In this document: positions 23,232-34,800 of the stretch, one piece after another
Numbering within the stretch: position 1 is the first letter of the stretch
Layout: each line of letters begins with the position of its first letter
Assembly (NCBI GenBank): GCA_015183035.1
Contig: JACZZP010000021.1
Coordinates: 1-64,000 of the forward strand
Direction of reading: 5' to 3'
Origin: Meloidogyne chitwoodi
Lineage: Eukaryota; Nematoda; Chromadorea; Rhabditida; Meloidogynidae
Length of the DNA stretch: 64,000 nucleotides
Position numbers and translations under genes: made by a program
The notes under the pieces: generated by a model
Told to the model about the DNA's origin: nothing
Databases searched by the model: none
Seen by the model: the letters and a program-made list of their open reading frames with translations, nothing else

Positions 23232-24367
23232 ATGAAATATCTTTTTCGTTCACTGCATACTTCTTCTATTTTTTGCTCAACAAATTTTAGACAATTTCAA
23301 CTTAATCCTCAAAAGTGGCGAATTGAAGTTTCATTAGTTATCTATCGTTTACCAATTATTGCTCCTCCAATGACTTCAATTGAAAAGAATTTCGCTCAAC
23401 TTTCTGAAGTCAGAGAATACCAAACATCTTATAAATGCGATTTTGAATTAAATTTGGAAAAGGATGCAATGTAAGTAAATTAAAATATTATTTTTGAGGG
23501 TTTAATGCTTGTTTGGATATTTTAATCTAAGCAATAAACTTTTGGAAACATTTTGGACAATATTTTAAATAATTTTTTTTAACGAAACTCAAAATTTTAG
23601 TCTCTTAGAAAAGCGCAAGCAAATGGAAGCGGAAGGAAAGGATCTAAGTCATTTGGACCAACAATTAGGCGTTTCAAGCATCCAACTACAAAATGAATGG
23701 AGTGAAAGGGCGAAAAAGCTGATTGAAACATACAATCTTGAAAATCCGTCAAATAACAATTCTTTGGATTTTAAGTGTTTAAAACGCAATTTAGATAGGA
23801 AATTAATACTTGCTGTTAAACAGAAATTTGATGATGCTCATACTGACGAATATCTTTCCCCTTGGCTTTTGCCTCAATTGTTGAACAAAAAAGGAGAAAC
23901 TTTAAAAGAGGTTTGTCTTTCAAGAATTGGATTATATACAATATAAATATTTGACTTTTTCTTGTACTAATTATTTCTCAAATTTTAGACTGCCATTAGA
24001 TTACTTTCTCTATCATTGCCCTCACAATCAGAAGATTCAAAAAATCCTTTTTCTTTTGAATTTAAAGTGTTTGGAAATGCACCTATCGGTCATTATTTGT
24101 ACAAATACACAAATATAATGAAAGATCGGCTTGGCTTTGACGGATCTATTGTATAATTTTTTTCTTTATAATTTAATTAAACAATTTTTCTAGATTTTCT
24201 TCTTTCCTGTTCAAATTCATACAAACAATTCAATTCACTCATGGTCAGAAATTGGTTTTAACAAGAATAAAATTGCCGATCACAAATGGTGTACTGGAGA
24301 AGAATTTGGTCAACTTGTTAATGATAGGAATTATAGGAATTCATTTAAATCTGTTTTTGTTGAATAA
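23232..24367 (+). CDS. mrpl-46: Mitochondrial large ribosomal subunit protein mL46
   Basis: Component of the mitochondrial 39S subunit with a NUDIX-like fold that has lost catalysis. Four exons: 23232-23470, 23601-23910, 23989-24150 and 24194-24367, all in phase. The N-terminus is hydrophobic and basic, as for a mitochondrial presequence. The family signature WRIEVSLVIYRLPIIAPPM starts about residue 29, then comes a charged helical region with DEYLSPWLLPQLL, and the C-terminal NUDIX-like part includes FGNAPIGHYLYKY, IFFFPVQIH and DHKWCTGEEF. Length of about 295 residues is normal. The gene is followed on the same strand by Hrs after 449 bp. Assignment is from remembered mL46 motifs. Confidence 0.88.
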
Positions 24368-24816
24368 TTTTTTAATTTAAAATATAGTATTAAAGTTTTA
24401 ATAATTTTTTGACTTTATTCGAACGGTTTTATCTTTCTCTTTATTTTTTATCTGGTCATTTTATATTTTGAACATTTTGAGTGATGACATTTTATAAGTT
24501 GAACTTTTTTTAAAACTTTTCACTGAAAAACGTTCGTAATCGCTGCTAATTGGGAGGAGTGATAAGCACTTATGTTTGCTAAAAAATAACACGAGAAGAC
24601 TTCTTATTTTAGCAAATAAATTGGTGATTGTCTTTATAGATTGTTAGTGTTTGTTTTTCTTAAAGAATTGAAAGCGCTAGTTTTATTATAAAAGGGTCAG
24701 TCCGAATGCCTCATTTATCTATTATATTGATGTTTAATAATTTATTTTATTATTTTAGATAACCTGTATTATTTTGTATTTATTAATTTTCTTCAAAGAA
24801 TAATTCCTGCCTGATA

Positions 24817-27525
24817 ATGTCTTACCGATTCATAAAATTGCTAGGTTAATATTTTTAATTTTTTTCCTAATTTTAAAATGTTTAGAAGCAGCAACTGATC
24901 AAACCTTGGTCGAGCCAAATTGGGAAGGCATTTTGGAATGTGTCGATTTAATTCGAGGAAAAGAAGTCCCGTAAGTGTTTAAACCATTAATTAAATCTAT
25001 CAGCTTTATTTAGGGTTAAGGATGCAATCAAAGCCATCCAGAAGCGTTACCACAATCAAAATCCTCACGTTGCCCATCATGCATTGTTGTTATTGGAGGC
25101 TTGCGTTAAAAATTGCGGAACGAAGGTTATTTAAGAATAAAATTTTGTGTTAGTTTTATTTATCGAAAATGGCACGTAGGCTGGGCATATTGCTGGCATT
25201 TTATTATATTTTTGTTTTAAGTTTATTGCCGAAATTGCAACTAAAGAATTCATGGAAGACCTGAAAAGTTTACTTATTTCAAACCCTCAAGCAAATGTTC
25301 GAACAAAAATACTTGAACTTATTCAATGCTGGACTTCTGCTTTTAAAGGCATTTCTGAATACAAAATTGTTGAAGATACTCATTCACTCCTGAAGATGAA
25401 TGGTTTTGATTTCCCTCCTATAGATGAAGCAAAGGCCATGTTTTTGGCTGAATCAGCACCAGATTGGGCTGAAGAGGATAATTGCTACAGGTTTTTAATT
25501 TATTAAATATGTGTTGTTTTTAAAATGTAATAAAAATTTAGATGTCGTGTCGAATTTGGTGTTTTTACGCGTAAGCATCATTGTCGAGCTTGTGGTCAAA
25601 TATTTTGTGATAAGTGTTCGAGTAAACAAATGTTATTACCACAATTCGGAATTGAAAAGAAAGTTCGAGTTTGTGAGGCCTGTTTTGAAAGGAAGACAAT
25701 TCAACCTCAGCCTAAGGTTATTTAATTCTTAATTGACTTTTACTGATCTATTTAACATTCAGACTGAAAGCAATAAAGCAATGGAAGAGGCAGCTGCACG
25801 TGAAAAGGCTCTAAAGGAAGCAGAAGTAATATAATTAAATTGATGTTTTCAAATAATTTTATTTTTTATATTTAGGAAAAAGAACAGGAGGAATTAGAAC
25901 TTGCTTTGGCCATAAGTCAAAGTGAAGCTGAAGCTAAGGTTTTTTAAGTTGATAAAATTCTTTATTATTTTTAGCACATGTACAATGGTATTGATGTTTC
26001 TTATGTAAATAAAGCTGGAAATGAGAAAGCTTTTTCTGGTGTTGGATATGGGCAAAAATTTGAACCTGCTGCGCCTATCATTCCACAAACTTACAAGGAT
26101 GAGTCCAATCTATCTGGAATGGTAGCAGATGAACCTCAAGAACAACCAATTGATTCTGTTTTGGCAACCTATTTGGATCGTGATTATTGGGAAAGGAAAC
26201 GCAGAGAAGTTGAGGTTTGTATTAACTACTTTAATGGTTTTAGAGCTTAATTTCTTATTTCTATGTGATTTTTTTTTTTCAAAATTAGGAACAGCCGCTT
26301 CGTGCAACAGCCCCACCTCCAAGTGAGATTTCCATATCTATATCTTCAAGTATAAGTCAACAGCCTCAACAAAACGGTACAAACAAAAATATTTTTAAGA
26401 CTCCAATTACTACTTCCAATAACATAAATTATACAACACAAAATGAAAGTTTGAATTTTTCTATTTTGGAGGATCAGCAGCAAATTCCACAACAGCAACA
26501 ATTTGATAATAGAGCACAAAATTATTCTAACAAATTAAATATGGGAATGCCTTTTATTGAAAAAAATGAATCTGATGGTATTGAGGAAGTAGCTGAGACT
26601 TTGACTTTTTGTAATGCTTTAAATGAAAGGGTATTTTTTTTTAAACAAGTCAAATAATTCCCTCTCTAATTTACTAGATTGATACAATGAAAACGAGAAT
26701 GAGAAGCAATCAGCTACGTGGTCGATCTATTGTTAATGACTCTGCAATTCATACGCTTTTTTCTCAGCTTACGGAACTTCATGCTGTAGTTATTCAGAGA
26801 ATGACAAAATTGGAAGAACAGAGAGGTTTATTTTAATCATTTTTAACAAGTTTAAGAAAAAATTTTTTAGACTATTATGAAAAATTGCAAGACCATTTGG
26901 CACATATTCAAGAAGCACGTCAAGCTATTAATGCTTTAAGAGAAGAGAATGAGCGACAACGTCAGGAAAGGATTCAAGAAGAAAATAATCGTCGTAAAAG
27001 TCAATTACGTCAAAAACTCGAAGATATGAGGCATAAAAAACGAGTAAGAGAGATTTTTATTTGTGTTGACTTTGGTTAAGTGGTTAGTGTGTTAGCTTAC
27101 ATTAGTTAACTGGACGAAAGAAAGAGTTGATGATGATTTAATTTTAACATCTTTCGGGTCTGAAGACTAATGAATGAAAGTTTCCTTGACTGAAACTCTT
27201 TCTTGTTTTTAATTTGTCCTTTTAGAAAAGGTAGAGGGATTTTCTGAGAAATATTGGGGTCTGACCCTGAGGATTTAGGTAGATTAAACAAACAAAATTT
27301 TAAAACTTTTAGGAAATGTTGGTAACTGGACGTCATGCTGCTATTCAACGTTTTCATGAACAAGAATGGCAAATTCGCCAGCAGCGTTTACCTCCTCAAC
27401 AAGTTATTAGCAATCCAGCACCGCCACCGCCAATTGTAGATAACCAACCTAAACCACAACAAGAAGTGCAGCAGCAAAAGAATGAGATTCAAGTGCCCGA
27501 AGATTTGTTAATATCATTTGACTAA
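24817..27525 (+). CDS. hgrs-1: Hrs / ESCRT-0 subunit (VHS, FYVE, UIM)
   Basis: ESCRT-0 protein that binds ubiquitinated cargo and PI3P on early endosomes and starts sorting into multivesicular bodies. Twelve exons: 24817-24844, 24886-24970, 25014-25125, 25222-25490, 25542-25716, 25763-25825, 25876-25938, 25975-26214, 26289-26630, 26678-26825, 26871-27043 and 27313-27525, all phase-consistent. Domains in order: VHS ([13 protein letters not shown] to about residue 150); FYVE zinc finger with [19 protein letters not shown], whose RKHHCRACG is the PI3P-binding core; ubiquitin-interacting motif [17 protein letters not shown]; a Gln/Pro-rich linker; a coiled coil ([17 protein letters not shown] onward); and a C-terminal clathrin box DLLISFD, the same ending as vertebrate Hrs. 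No missing key residue was seen. Confidence 0.95.
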
Positions 27526-27806
27526 TTGGGAGAGATTTTTAATCGTGTGTATATGTACGTGTAAATGTAATGAATATTATCTATGCTTAAATTTTGGTTT
27601 TTGGTAATAAAATGAATAAATATTGACTTTTTTAATTATTAAAGAGATTTTGTCAGGAACTATAAAACAACTTTTAATTTTTTAAATATGAAAAAGATTT
27701 ATTTTACTATGGATTTCAAAAAGGTATTTTCAAAAATTTGTTAAAAATCTACTCGAATATAATTATAAACTTTGGTTTGATTTACATCGTATTTAGTCGC
27801 CATGAA

Positions 27807-30093
27807 TCATTTTCCAAGAAACGAAAAGAATCCTCCACCGCCGTTTGATGAATTTGCTATTACAACATTCATAGACCTAAAGGGTGTCATACAAGCGTCG
27901 AATAATCTTAAAACAATTTAAATTTCTTTTAATAAAAATTTAAAAAAAACCTGTCATATCCTTCCTCCCTTGTTTTAAGTAAATTTGTAATATCTTCATC
28001 TTCTTTTTTGAGTTTTGCTTTTGCTGCTTCCCATCTATAAGAAAATTTAAAAATAACTTTTAATTAAATAGAATATTTACTTTGTTTTTAGATCCATATA
28101 TTCTTTTTGGAATTGTTGCATTTCTTGTTTTTTAGTTACCAAAACAGGCTCAATTTGTTTAATATTTTCAATTGCCAAACTAGCTTGTTCACTTACTGGT
28201 ACGGGTAAAAATGTGATTTTGTATTTAACCTTAAATATATGGAATTTATTTTTTTAATTTATTGAAAATAAAACCTGTGAGAGGAAATTATCTCCATAAA
28301 CACAAAGAAGGTAATTAGAGTGATGACTTAGTTCAGATAAATTTGCACCTAAAATTTTATTAAAAATTTAGAAATTTTTAATAAACCTTGTGTTTCTAAT
28401 GCATCTAAATAATGAAAAGGCAAAGGCGTATCTTTATCTTCAATTAAATGGCTGTAAAAATATAATCAAAAATAATATTCGTGTTTCTGTTGAAAACTTA
28501 CTGCATTGGAGAAAATTCAGGAATATCAACTCTTTGGAATGGTAAAAAGAACAACTCTGCTGATGTGCAATGCTTTCTTTTTTGACTTTCTTTAATATCA
28601 CGAACACCTCCATCTTTATCAAATAACACCAATTTGAATTTACTTTTGGATTGGGATTTACATCGAATAATTACTTAAATGAGTAAAACATGTATTTTTT
28701 CAAATTTTATTTACAAGGGACACTCTCGAACTGTAAGTGCGAATTTCGAATTTTTTTTTGCACTATCGTGTAGAGCAGGGTCGAAAACCTATTGCCAATT
28801 TTTGGCTTTTTTGGCTCCGACCCCCAAACTAAAAAGTTATAGCCGTTCAAAGTTTCAGTTTTTGGGAGCGCTAGAGTAAAGAGAAGAAAGAGGGAAAAGA
28901 AGAGAGAGGACAAGCCAGACCCTTTTATAACCTCTTATGCTTTTGACCATTTTTAAACATTTCACGCTGCTTACCCTTTTTTCCTTCTCTTCTTTTAAAT
29001 TGAAAAATGATGGCTGACTGCCTACCGTCTCTCCGTCATTAACCTCACTATTTTCGCGTATAAGGAAGCAAAGAGAGAACAGAGAAAGAAAAAGCAAAGA
29101 GAGACAAGGAGGAAAGTCGCTCTCTTCTTTTCTTTCTTTTTACCAGATACTCTAGCGCTCCCAAAAACTGAAACTTTGAACGGCTATAACTTTTTAGTTT
29201 GGGGGTCGGAGCCAAAAAAGCCAAAAATTGGCAATAGGTTTTCGACCCTGCTCTACACGATAGTGCAAAAAAAAATTCGAAATTCGCACTTACAGTTCGA
29301 GAGTGTCCCTTGTTAGTAAAACCTCCATCCTTATATTCGTGTGACATATCAAATTTATAAAAATGGGCCTCTTGATTGTTCATTGAATTGTCAACTGGAA
29401 TACCAGGCATAAGCCTATCAACCCTAAAATTAGTAAAACAAAAATATTATCAAATCTTTAGTAAATTAAAAAACCTTGTAGCTGTTTCACTTTCTTTACA
29501 AATATCTCTAGCTTGTGCCAAAACCTTAGGTCCAATTTGTGTTGGAATTTTAAATCCAAATGATGAGACCTAAAAAGTTTTACAAATAAAATAATATCAG
29601 AAATAACCTATAACATTAAAATTTTTTTATTCTTACCATAGCTCCGAAGAATCGACCTAAAATCAAAAAATAATAAAAATTAAAAAAGTACTCACTAAAT
29701 CCTCCAAGCTCAGAAATGTCAACACCCTCAAAATTAGCCATTGCCGTGGAAGGACCGGAAACATTATATTGTCTTCGTTTGTTTGGATCAGAAAGGACAG
29801 AATAAGCAATGCTAATCATTTTAAAATGTTCTTGGGCTAAAGTTTTGATTTTTTAAAATATAAAAAAATAAATTGAGAATTAAATTAACCTTTTTCATCA
29901 CGGTTTTTATCTAAATTTAAAATAGACAGAAATTATATACTAATTAATAAATATAAAGTAAACCTGGATGATATTTTAAAGCCAATTTTCTATAAGCATC
30001 TTTAATTTCCTGTTCACTTGCATTTCTTGAAACTCCCAATAATTCGTAAAAATCTCCAATATCGTTATTTTTATTTTTAGAATAGTTACGCAT
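27807..30093 (-). CDS. J-domain (DnaJ/Hsp40) co-chaperone, subfamily unassigned
   Basis: Hsp70 co-chaperone, starting at ATG 30093. The J domain spans the first three exons: [30 protein letters not shown], the catalytic HPD split by an intron at 29964, then [20 protein letters not shown] and [11 protein letters not shown]. The remainder has no Gly/Phe or zinc-finger region, so it is a DNAJC type. It includes [19 protein letters not shown], a Ser/Lys-rich stretch ([18 protein letters not shown]), a long helix ([20 protein letters not shown]) and the end FFSFLGK at 27807. The product is roughly 420 residues. One intron, originally about 50 bp, has been enlarged to roughly 650 bp by the foldback element at 28714-29312. 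The gene is divergent from RNase H2A, with 233 bp between starts. Confidence 0.85.
28714..29312. mobile_element. Foldback MITE with TTA target duplication, copy 1
   Basis: A 599-bp element with terminal inverted repeats of about 165 bp, starting CAAGGGACACTCTCGAACTG and ending with its complement CCCTTG, flanked on both sides by TTA (28711-28713 and 29313-29315). A second copy lies at 45323-45919. No transposase. A 3-bp TTA duplication is characteristic of PIF/Harbinger elements, so it is probably a non-autonomous member. It is inserted in a J-protein intron. Confidence 0.9.
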
Positions 30094-30326
30094 TAAGAAA
30101 ATAAATCCTATATTTATTAAAAATTTAAATTTTTACACTAAATATTATTACAAATTAAACGTAACAATGAGTCATCGAATTTAACAAACAACTTTTTTCG
30201 AGAACACAAATATTAAAAAAAGTGGTCACTTAGTCGCAAAAATTGGGTCACATAGTCGCGACCAGTTAATCGCCTCAATGAATCGACCCGCGTTTTTTCA
30301 ATTCGAATTATACTGAAACGTCTAAC
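30094..30326. promoter_or_regulatory. Bidirectional upstream region of J-protein and RNase H2A genes
   Basis: A 233-bp gap between two divergent starts. It contains a GC-richer patch with repeated tagtcgc motifs (30235-30290: cacttagtcgcaaaaattgg, acatagtcgcgaccagttaa). No other feature. Confidence 0.4.
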
Positions 30327-31571
30327 ATGGAAAACGGATCTTTTTTGTGTTTTGAAACTATTGACGATGTAAATTACCCAAATTTTACAGCTGGAGAACC
30401 ATGTATATTAGGAATAGATGAAGCAGGAAGAGGACCAGTTATTTTTTCTTTATTAATATTTTTGTTTTAAATTTTAGGTTTTAGGACCTCTAGTCTATGG
30501 ATGTGCAATAGCACTAATTGACAAGAAGGATGAACTTGAATCGTTGGGTATTTTTATTTAAAAAATATAATAATATCTGCAAAACTGCTTAATATTTAGG
30601 TGTCAAAGATTCGAAGAAGCTTAGTACATTACAACGCGAAAAAGTTTTAAACAAAATGCAAGAAGCTGAGGTATCTATTAAATATTTATTTTTTTCTTTA
30701 CTTAGCGTAGGGCGTGGAAGGCAATTTTTTAAAGACAAAAAACAAATTCTTTTACTCTTCAGTTTATCACCTACTCATTATGTGTCGTTCATCCTCGAAT
30801 AATTAGTGCTCATATGCAACACCAGGATCGCTTAACACTAAATGAAATTTCCCATAATTGTACCATTAATTTATTGCAAAATGTGATTAAAAGAGGTATT
30901 TGCATTCAAGAGGTTATTTTTGTTATTTTTTATTTTAATTTTATATTTTAAAGGTTTTTGTTGATTTGGTTGGATCTAAAGAGGAAAAATACCAAAGTTT
31001 TTTACAATCTCACTTTCCTTCACTGAAAATCACTGTTTCAAAAAAGGCGGATTCGATTTTTCCAATTGTTGGTGCTGCTTCAATTGCCGCAAAAGTAACG
31101 CGTGACAAACTGGTCTCCAACTGGAATTTTCACGAGTCTGGTTTTTCAAAAGAGGAAATTGGTTCAGGCTATCCTTCTGGTATTTTTTTTTCTTTTTTAA
31201 ATTCTATTTGCTTTATTTATTTTAGATCCAAAAACAAAAAAATTCATTTCAAAAAATATTGACCCAATTTTTGGATTTACTTCACTTGTCCGCTTCAGTT
31301 GGCGACCTATAAAAAAGTTGCTTGAGAATAGAACAGTGAAGTGCCAATGGTTTATATTTAAAATATCTTTTATTAGAACTAGTGATTTAATTTTAGGAAT
31401 AATATTGATGAAGCTAATGACTGTCCAAGACAACGTACACTCTCAGAGATTTGGTCGAATATAAAAAAAACAGGGAAAAAGAGTAAAAATGAGCAGAACT
31501 TGGAAAATACAAAGATGACAAGACATAATTTTTTTACTCAAAGACATATTGTCAATATGGAACATTTGTAG
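30327..31571 (+). CDS. rnh-2: Ribonuclease H2 catalytic subunit A
   Basis: Removes RNA from RNA:DNA hybrids and single ribonucleotides from DNA in the nucleus. The start is ATG 30327. Motifs: [20 protein letters not shown], with the first catalytic Asp and Glu (junction of exons 1 and 2), [33 protein letters not shown], and [17 protein letters not shown], with a further catalytic Asp. Then come [19 protein letters not shown], with the last catalytic Asp, and [14 protein letters not shown], in the usual order. The C-terminal tail is basic ([12 protein letters not shown]) and ends NMEHL, without an obvious PIP box. Exons lie at about 30327-30438, 30479-30546, 30600-30670, 30763-30912, 30954-31180, 31226-31349 and 31397-31571. 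Catalytic residues appear intact. The gene converges on the AICAR transformylase gene. Confidence 0.93.
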
Positions 31572-31654
31572 TAACATAAGTATAACCCAACTTTCATTAT
31601 TATTTTGAAATTTTTGATTCTTTGATTATTTTTAAAGTACTTTTCGTCGCTTAA

Positions 31655-31762
31655 AAGTCCGCAATTTTTGTCCGAAAAATCAACTTTTTATTTTCTCAAA
31701 AGGATGATTTTTTAAAAATATTTAAGAACACAGCCTATTTATGCGGATAAAACTTGCGGACT
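31655..31762. repeat. Inverted repeat, TGCGGAC family
   Basis: The left arm reads aaaagtccgcaatttttgtc and the right arm aacttgcggacttttg, in the 305-bp gap between two convergent genes. Same family as 4231-4419. Confidence 0.7.
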
Positions 31763-31876
31763 TTTGTGCACATAACCGAAAACTTTTAATTTATTTTTTA
31801 ATTTATTTTAATAAACACAATATTTTACATATAATTAAAATTCTTTATATTAATTTTCAATAATTATCTAAAAGGT

Positions 31877-34800
31877 TTATGTTGTATGTACAAGTATCAT
31901 ACCATTGCGTTCACAAGCTTCGCAAACATCGTCATCATTGGCTCCACCACTTGATGTCACAACAAACTTTGCTCCAAACTTTAAAATTTTTTTTTAATTT
32001 TTTGATGTATAAAAACTACAAGGTTATTTTATAATTTAATTTTTATTATTTTTTTTAAAGTTTCTACTTGTTTAGCCAAGTCGATGCATTCTCTTCCAGG
32101 GAAATGACTCTCTGAGGCGATACAAACACCTTTAAGATGATCTAGCCATTCTTTTCTTTCCTTCTAAAAATAAAAATTTATTAAAAAAAAAATTTTTTGT
32201 AGCTTGAGGTTTTGGTAGACAACCCATTTATTCGCAACAAAATTTTTTCATTTAAAGGTGTAAAATAGAGATCGGAACGGGAACGGGTCCTGATCCCGTT
32301 TCCCGGTCCTTTTTCCCGGCCCTTTTTCCCGGCTTTTTTTGAGTCACCGGGATGAAAACGGGATCGGGAATACCCGGTTTTCCCGGTTCGGGTCCCGGCC
32401 GGTCATTAAATTTTCAATTCCCGGTCATTTTTCCCGGTTTCCCGGTTTTCCCGGTTGGGACCCGGTGATTTTTGGAACTGGAAAAAAGCGGGAATTCCCG
32501 ATTTTCCCGGTCCGGGTTCCCTCCCGGTCGTTCCATTCTAAAATTTCCCGTTTCCCGGTCCCGAGTTTTTCAAAATTCCGATCTCTAGTGTAAAATGTTT
32601 TCATTGCGAATAAATGGGGTGTCTACCAAAACCTCGAGTTTAAAAATTAAAAAAATTTCTTTTTTCTTTTTTACCTGACTGAGTGCCCTAACAGAAGTAT
32701 CAAAATAATTATTCCATTGACGTTCATTAGCTTCTGTTATAATATTATTACTAATATTACTTTTAGGCTCTAAAAGAGACATTGAAGAATCATCAGCACG
32801 AATTCCAGCAACTATAGCATCAATAATATTTGCCTTTTCTGCTCTTCTTACATTTGCACGCCAGGGAAGGGAAAGAATACGTGGATGTTGTCTAAGCCAC
32901 CTAATTAATTTAAAATTTTTTATTATTTTTAAGAATTTTTTCTCTTTCTCATAGAGGATCCCCCTTGAATTTTATAATTTTTTAAATTTATTTTTTTAGG
33001 TCAAGGTCTTTTAAATGTTATAAAAAGACCACCACGTGGTTTTAGTCTGTTAATATATATTTTTTATTTTATTTTTTGGCGATGTTTTACATCATTTCCT
33101 CTTTTCTCAAGGACTTTCTTCATAAAATTCCCCTAAAAATTCTTTAATAATTTCCCCCCAAAAATGTCAAAGCAGTGAAACACTAATAATTTATGCCTTA
33201 AGCACTTCTTAAGGCAAGTGGTTGCTATATTTGCAATAATAAATAAAAAAGAAAATATTAAAATTGTTTATTTGATGACGATTTACAAAAACAATGAAAA
33301 TGACAGTTTTTTTCTATTTATAAAAATTTTTAACTAATATATTTACGTAATATTTTTAATAAAAAAACTTTGTTTTTATTAACTACGCTAGCTATATTTA
33401 AAATTAAAAAAATAAATTAAAAAATATAGAAGCATTCGCGCCTTCAGGATAAAATTCCTCCTTGCCTATATTTTCAATTTTCTTTTATTAAATCAGAATT
33501 TTTAAAATTAATTTCAGAATTATTTTTTTTTAAATAAAGAGAGAAAATTTAAAAAAATAATTCCCTTCTTGTGGACTCTTTATATGTAAAATCTCTTTAA
33601 TTTTTTTAAAAATTAAAGAATTTTTTTTAAATAATACACTATAAAATACCCATAATAATGCTAAAACATCTATATAAACGTACAAAATATTAAAATTTTT
33701 CCGTAAAATTGCTTGATACTTAAAATATTAAATTTTAAGTATTATTTTCGCGTGCATAAATCAGATAAAATAGCTCAGTTTTTGATTTCTTAAATTAAAA
33801 GAGAATATTATATTTTTAAAAATACTAAAATCAATCAATTTTCGTATAGTTTTTGCCTCTCGAAAAATATTAAATTAATTAATTAGTCTTATCATTCCAC
33901 TTTTCTCCCTTTTTTTGATATTTTCATTTTTTAGTACATTTTAATAATAAAATGATAAAAATAATTGTCATTTATTTAAAAAAGTAATTAAAAAAAAAAG
34001 TAAAAAATCCAAAAAACGTGTTATCCAATAATTTTACTTAAAATACCCAAAAATCTAAAAAATATTTTTACCCTCGAATGACGTTTAATTTTAATAAAAA
34101 TATTAATATTATTCCTATTATCTTCTTAGAAGAGTGCAAAAATAAATATTCAACATTTAAAGACGAAAATAGCAATACAAAGTTTATTTTTTGTATGAAC
34201 GACAAAATATCCAAAAGCCTAAATTTGATCAATTGCTGTGTTCGATTGGATCCGCAGCATTGTTAAAAAATTCTAAAGACTTTAAAGGAGTAAAAAAATT
34301 AAAAACTACAAAAAAATTTTTAATTTTGATTATAAATAAAATTTCAAAAAGATGACTGACTATTGTACATTAACAACTAAATTTACTAAAAAATTATTTA
34401 AAAATTCTGTCATTATTGCTTCAACTTTTCAATTATTCAATGTGTTAATAAGAAGAATGAAAGACTCTATTAAATTAAATAATCATAAAAATAATGAATT
34501 TTCCTTGATATTTTTTGCTAGAAAACTAGGCATGTTTTTGATGCTTATAAATGCAATTATACCAACAACTGCAAATTTGATCTTTCATCAAAGTAAGTTA
34601 AAAATTAAAAAAGACTTAAAATGATGAGAGAATTTAATTAAAAAAATAAAAAATTCTAAAAAAGAAACAATTTTTGACTCAAAAATAAGGAACATAATGA
34701 TTTCTGCCTGTTTGACTTAGTTGACATTTTCAACCATAACTTTAGTAATACTGAACTAAAAATTCTGAAATTTAGTAATCTGTTAGAAAATACTCTGAAA

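Noticed and set aside
28679..29410. A 120-codon frame joining J-protein sequence to downstream residues, and similar frames at 45464-45703
   Set aside because: The frame simply runs from a real exon through the donor site into the foldback element; the same element sequence occurs elsewhere without a gene.
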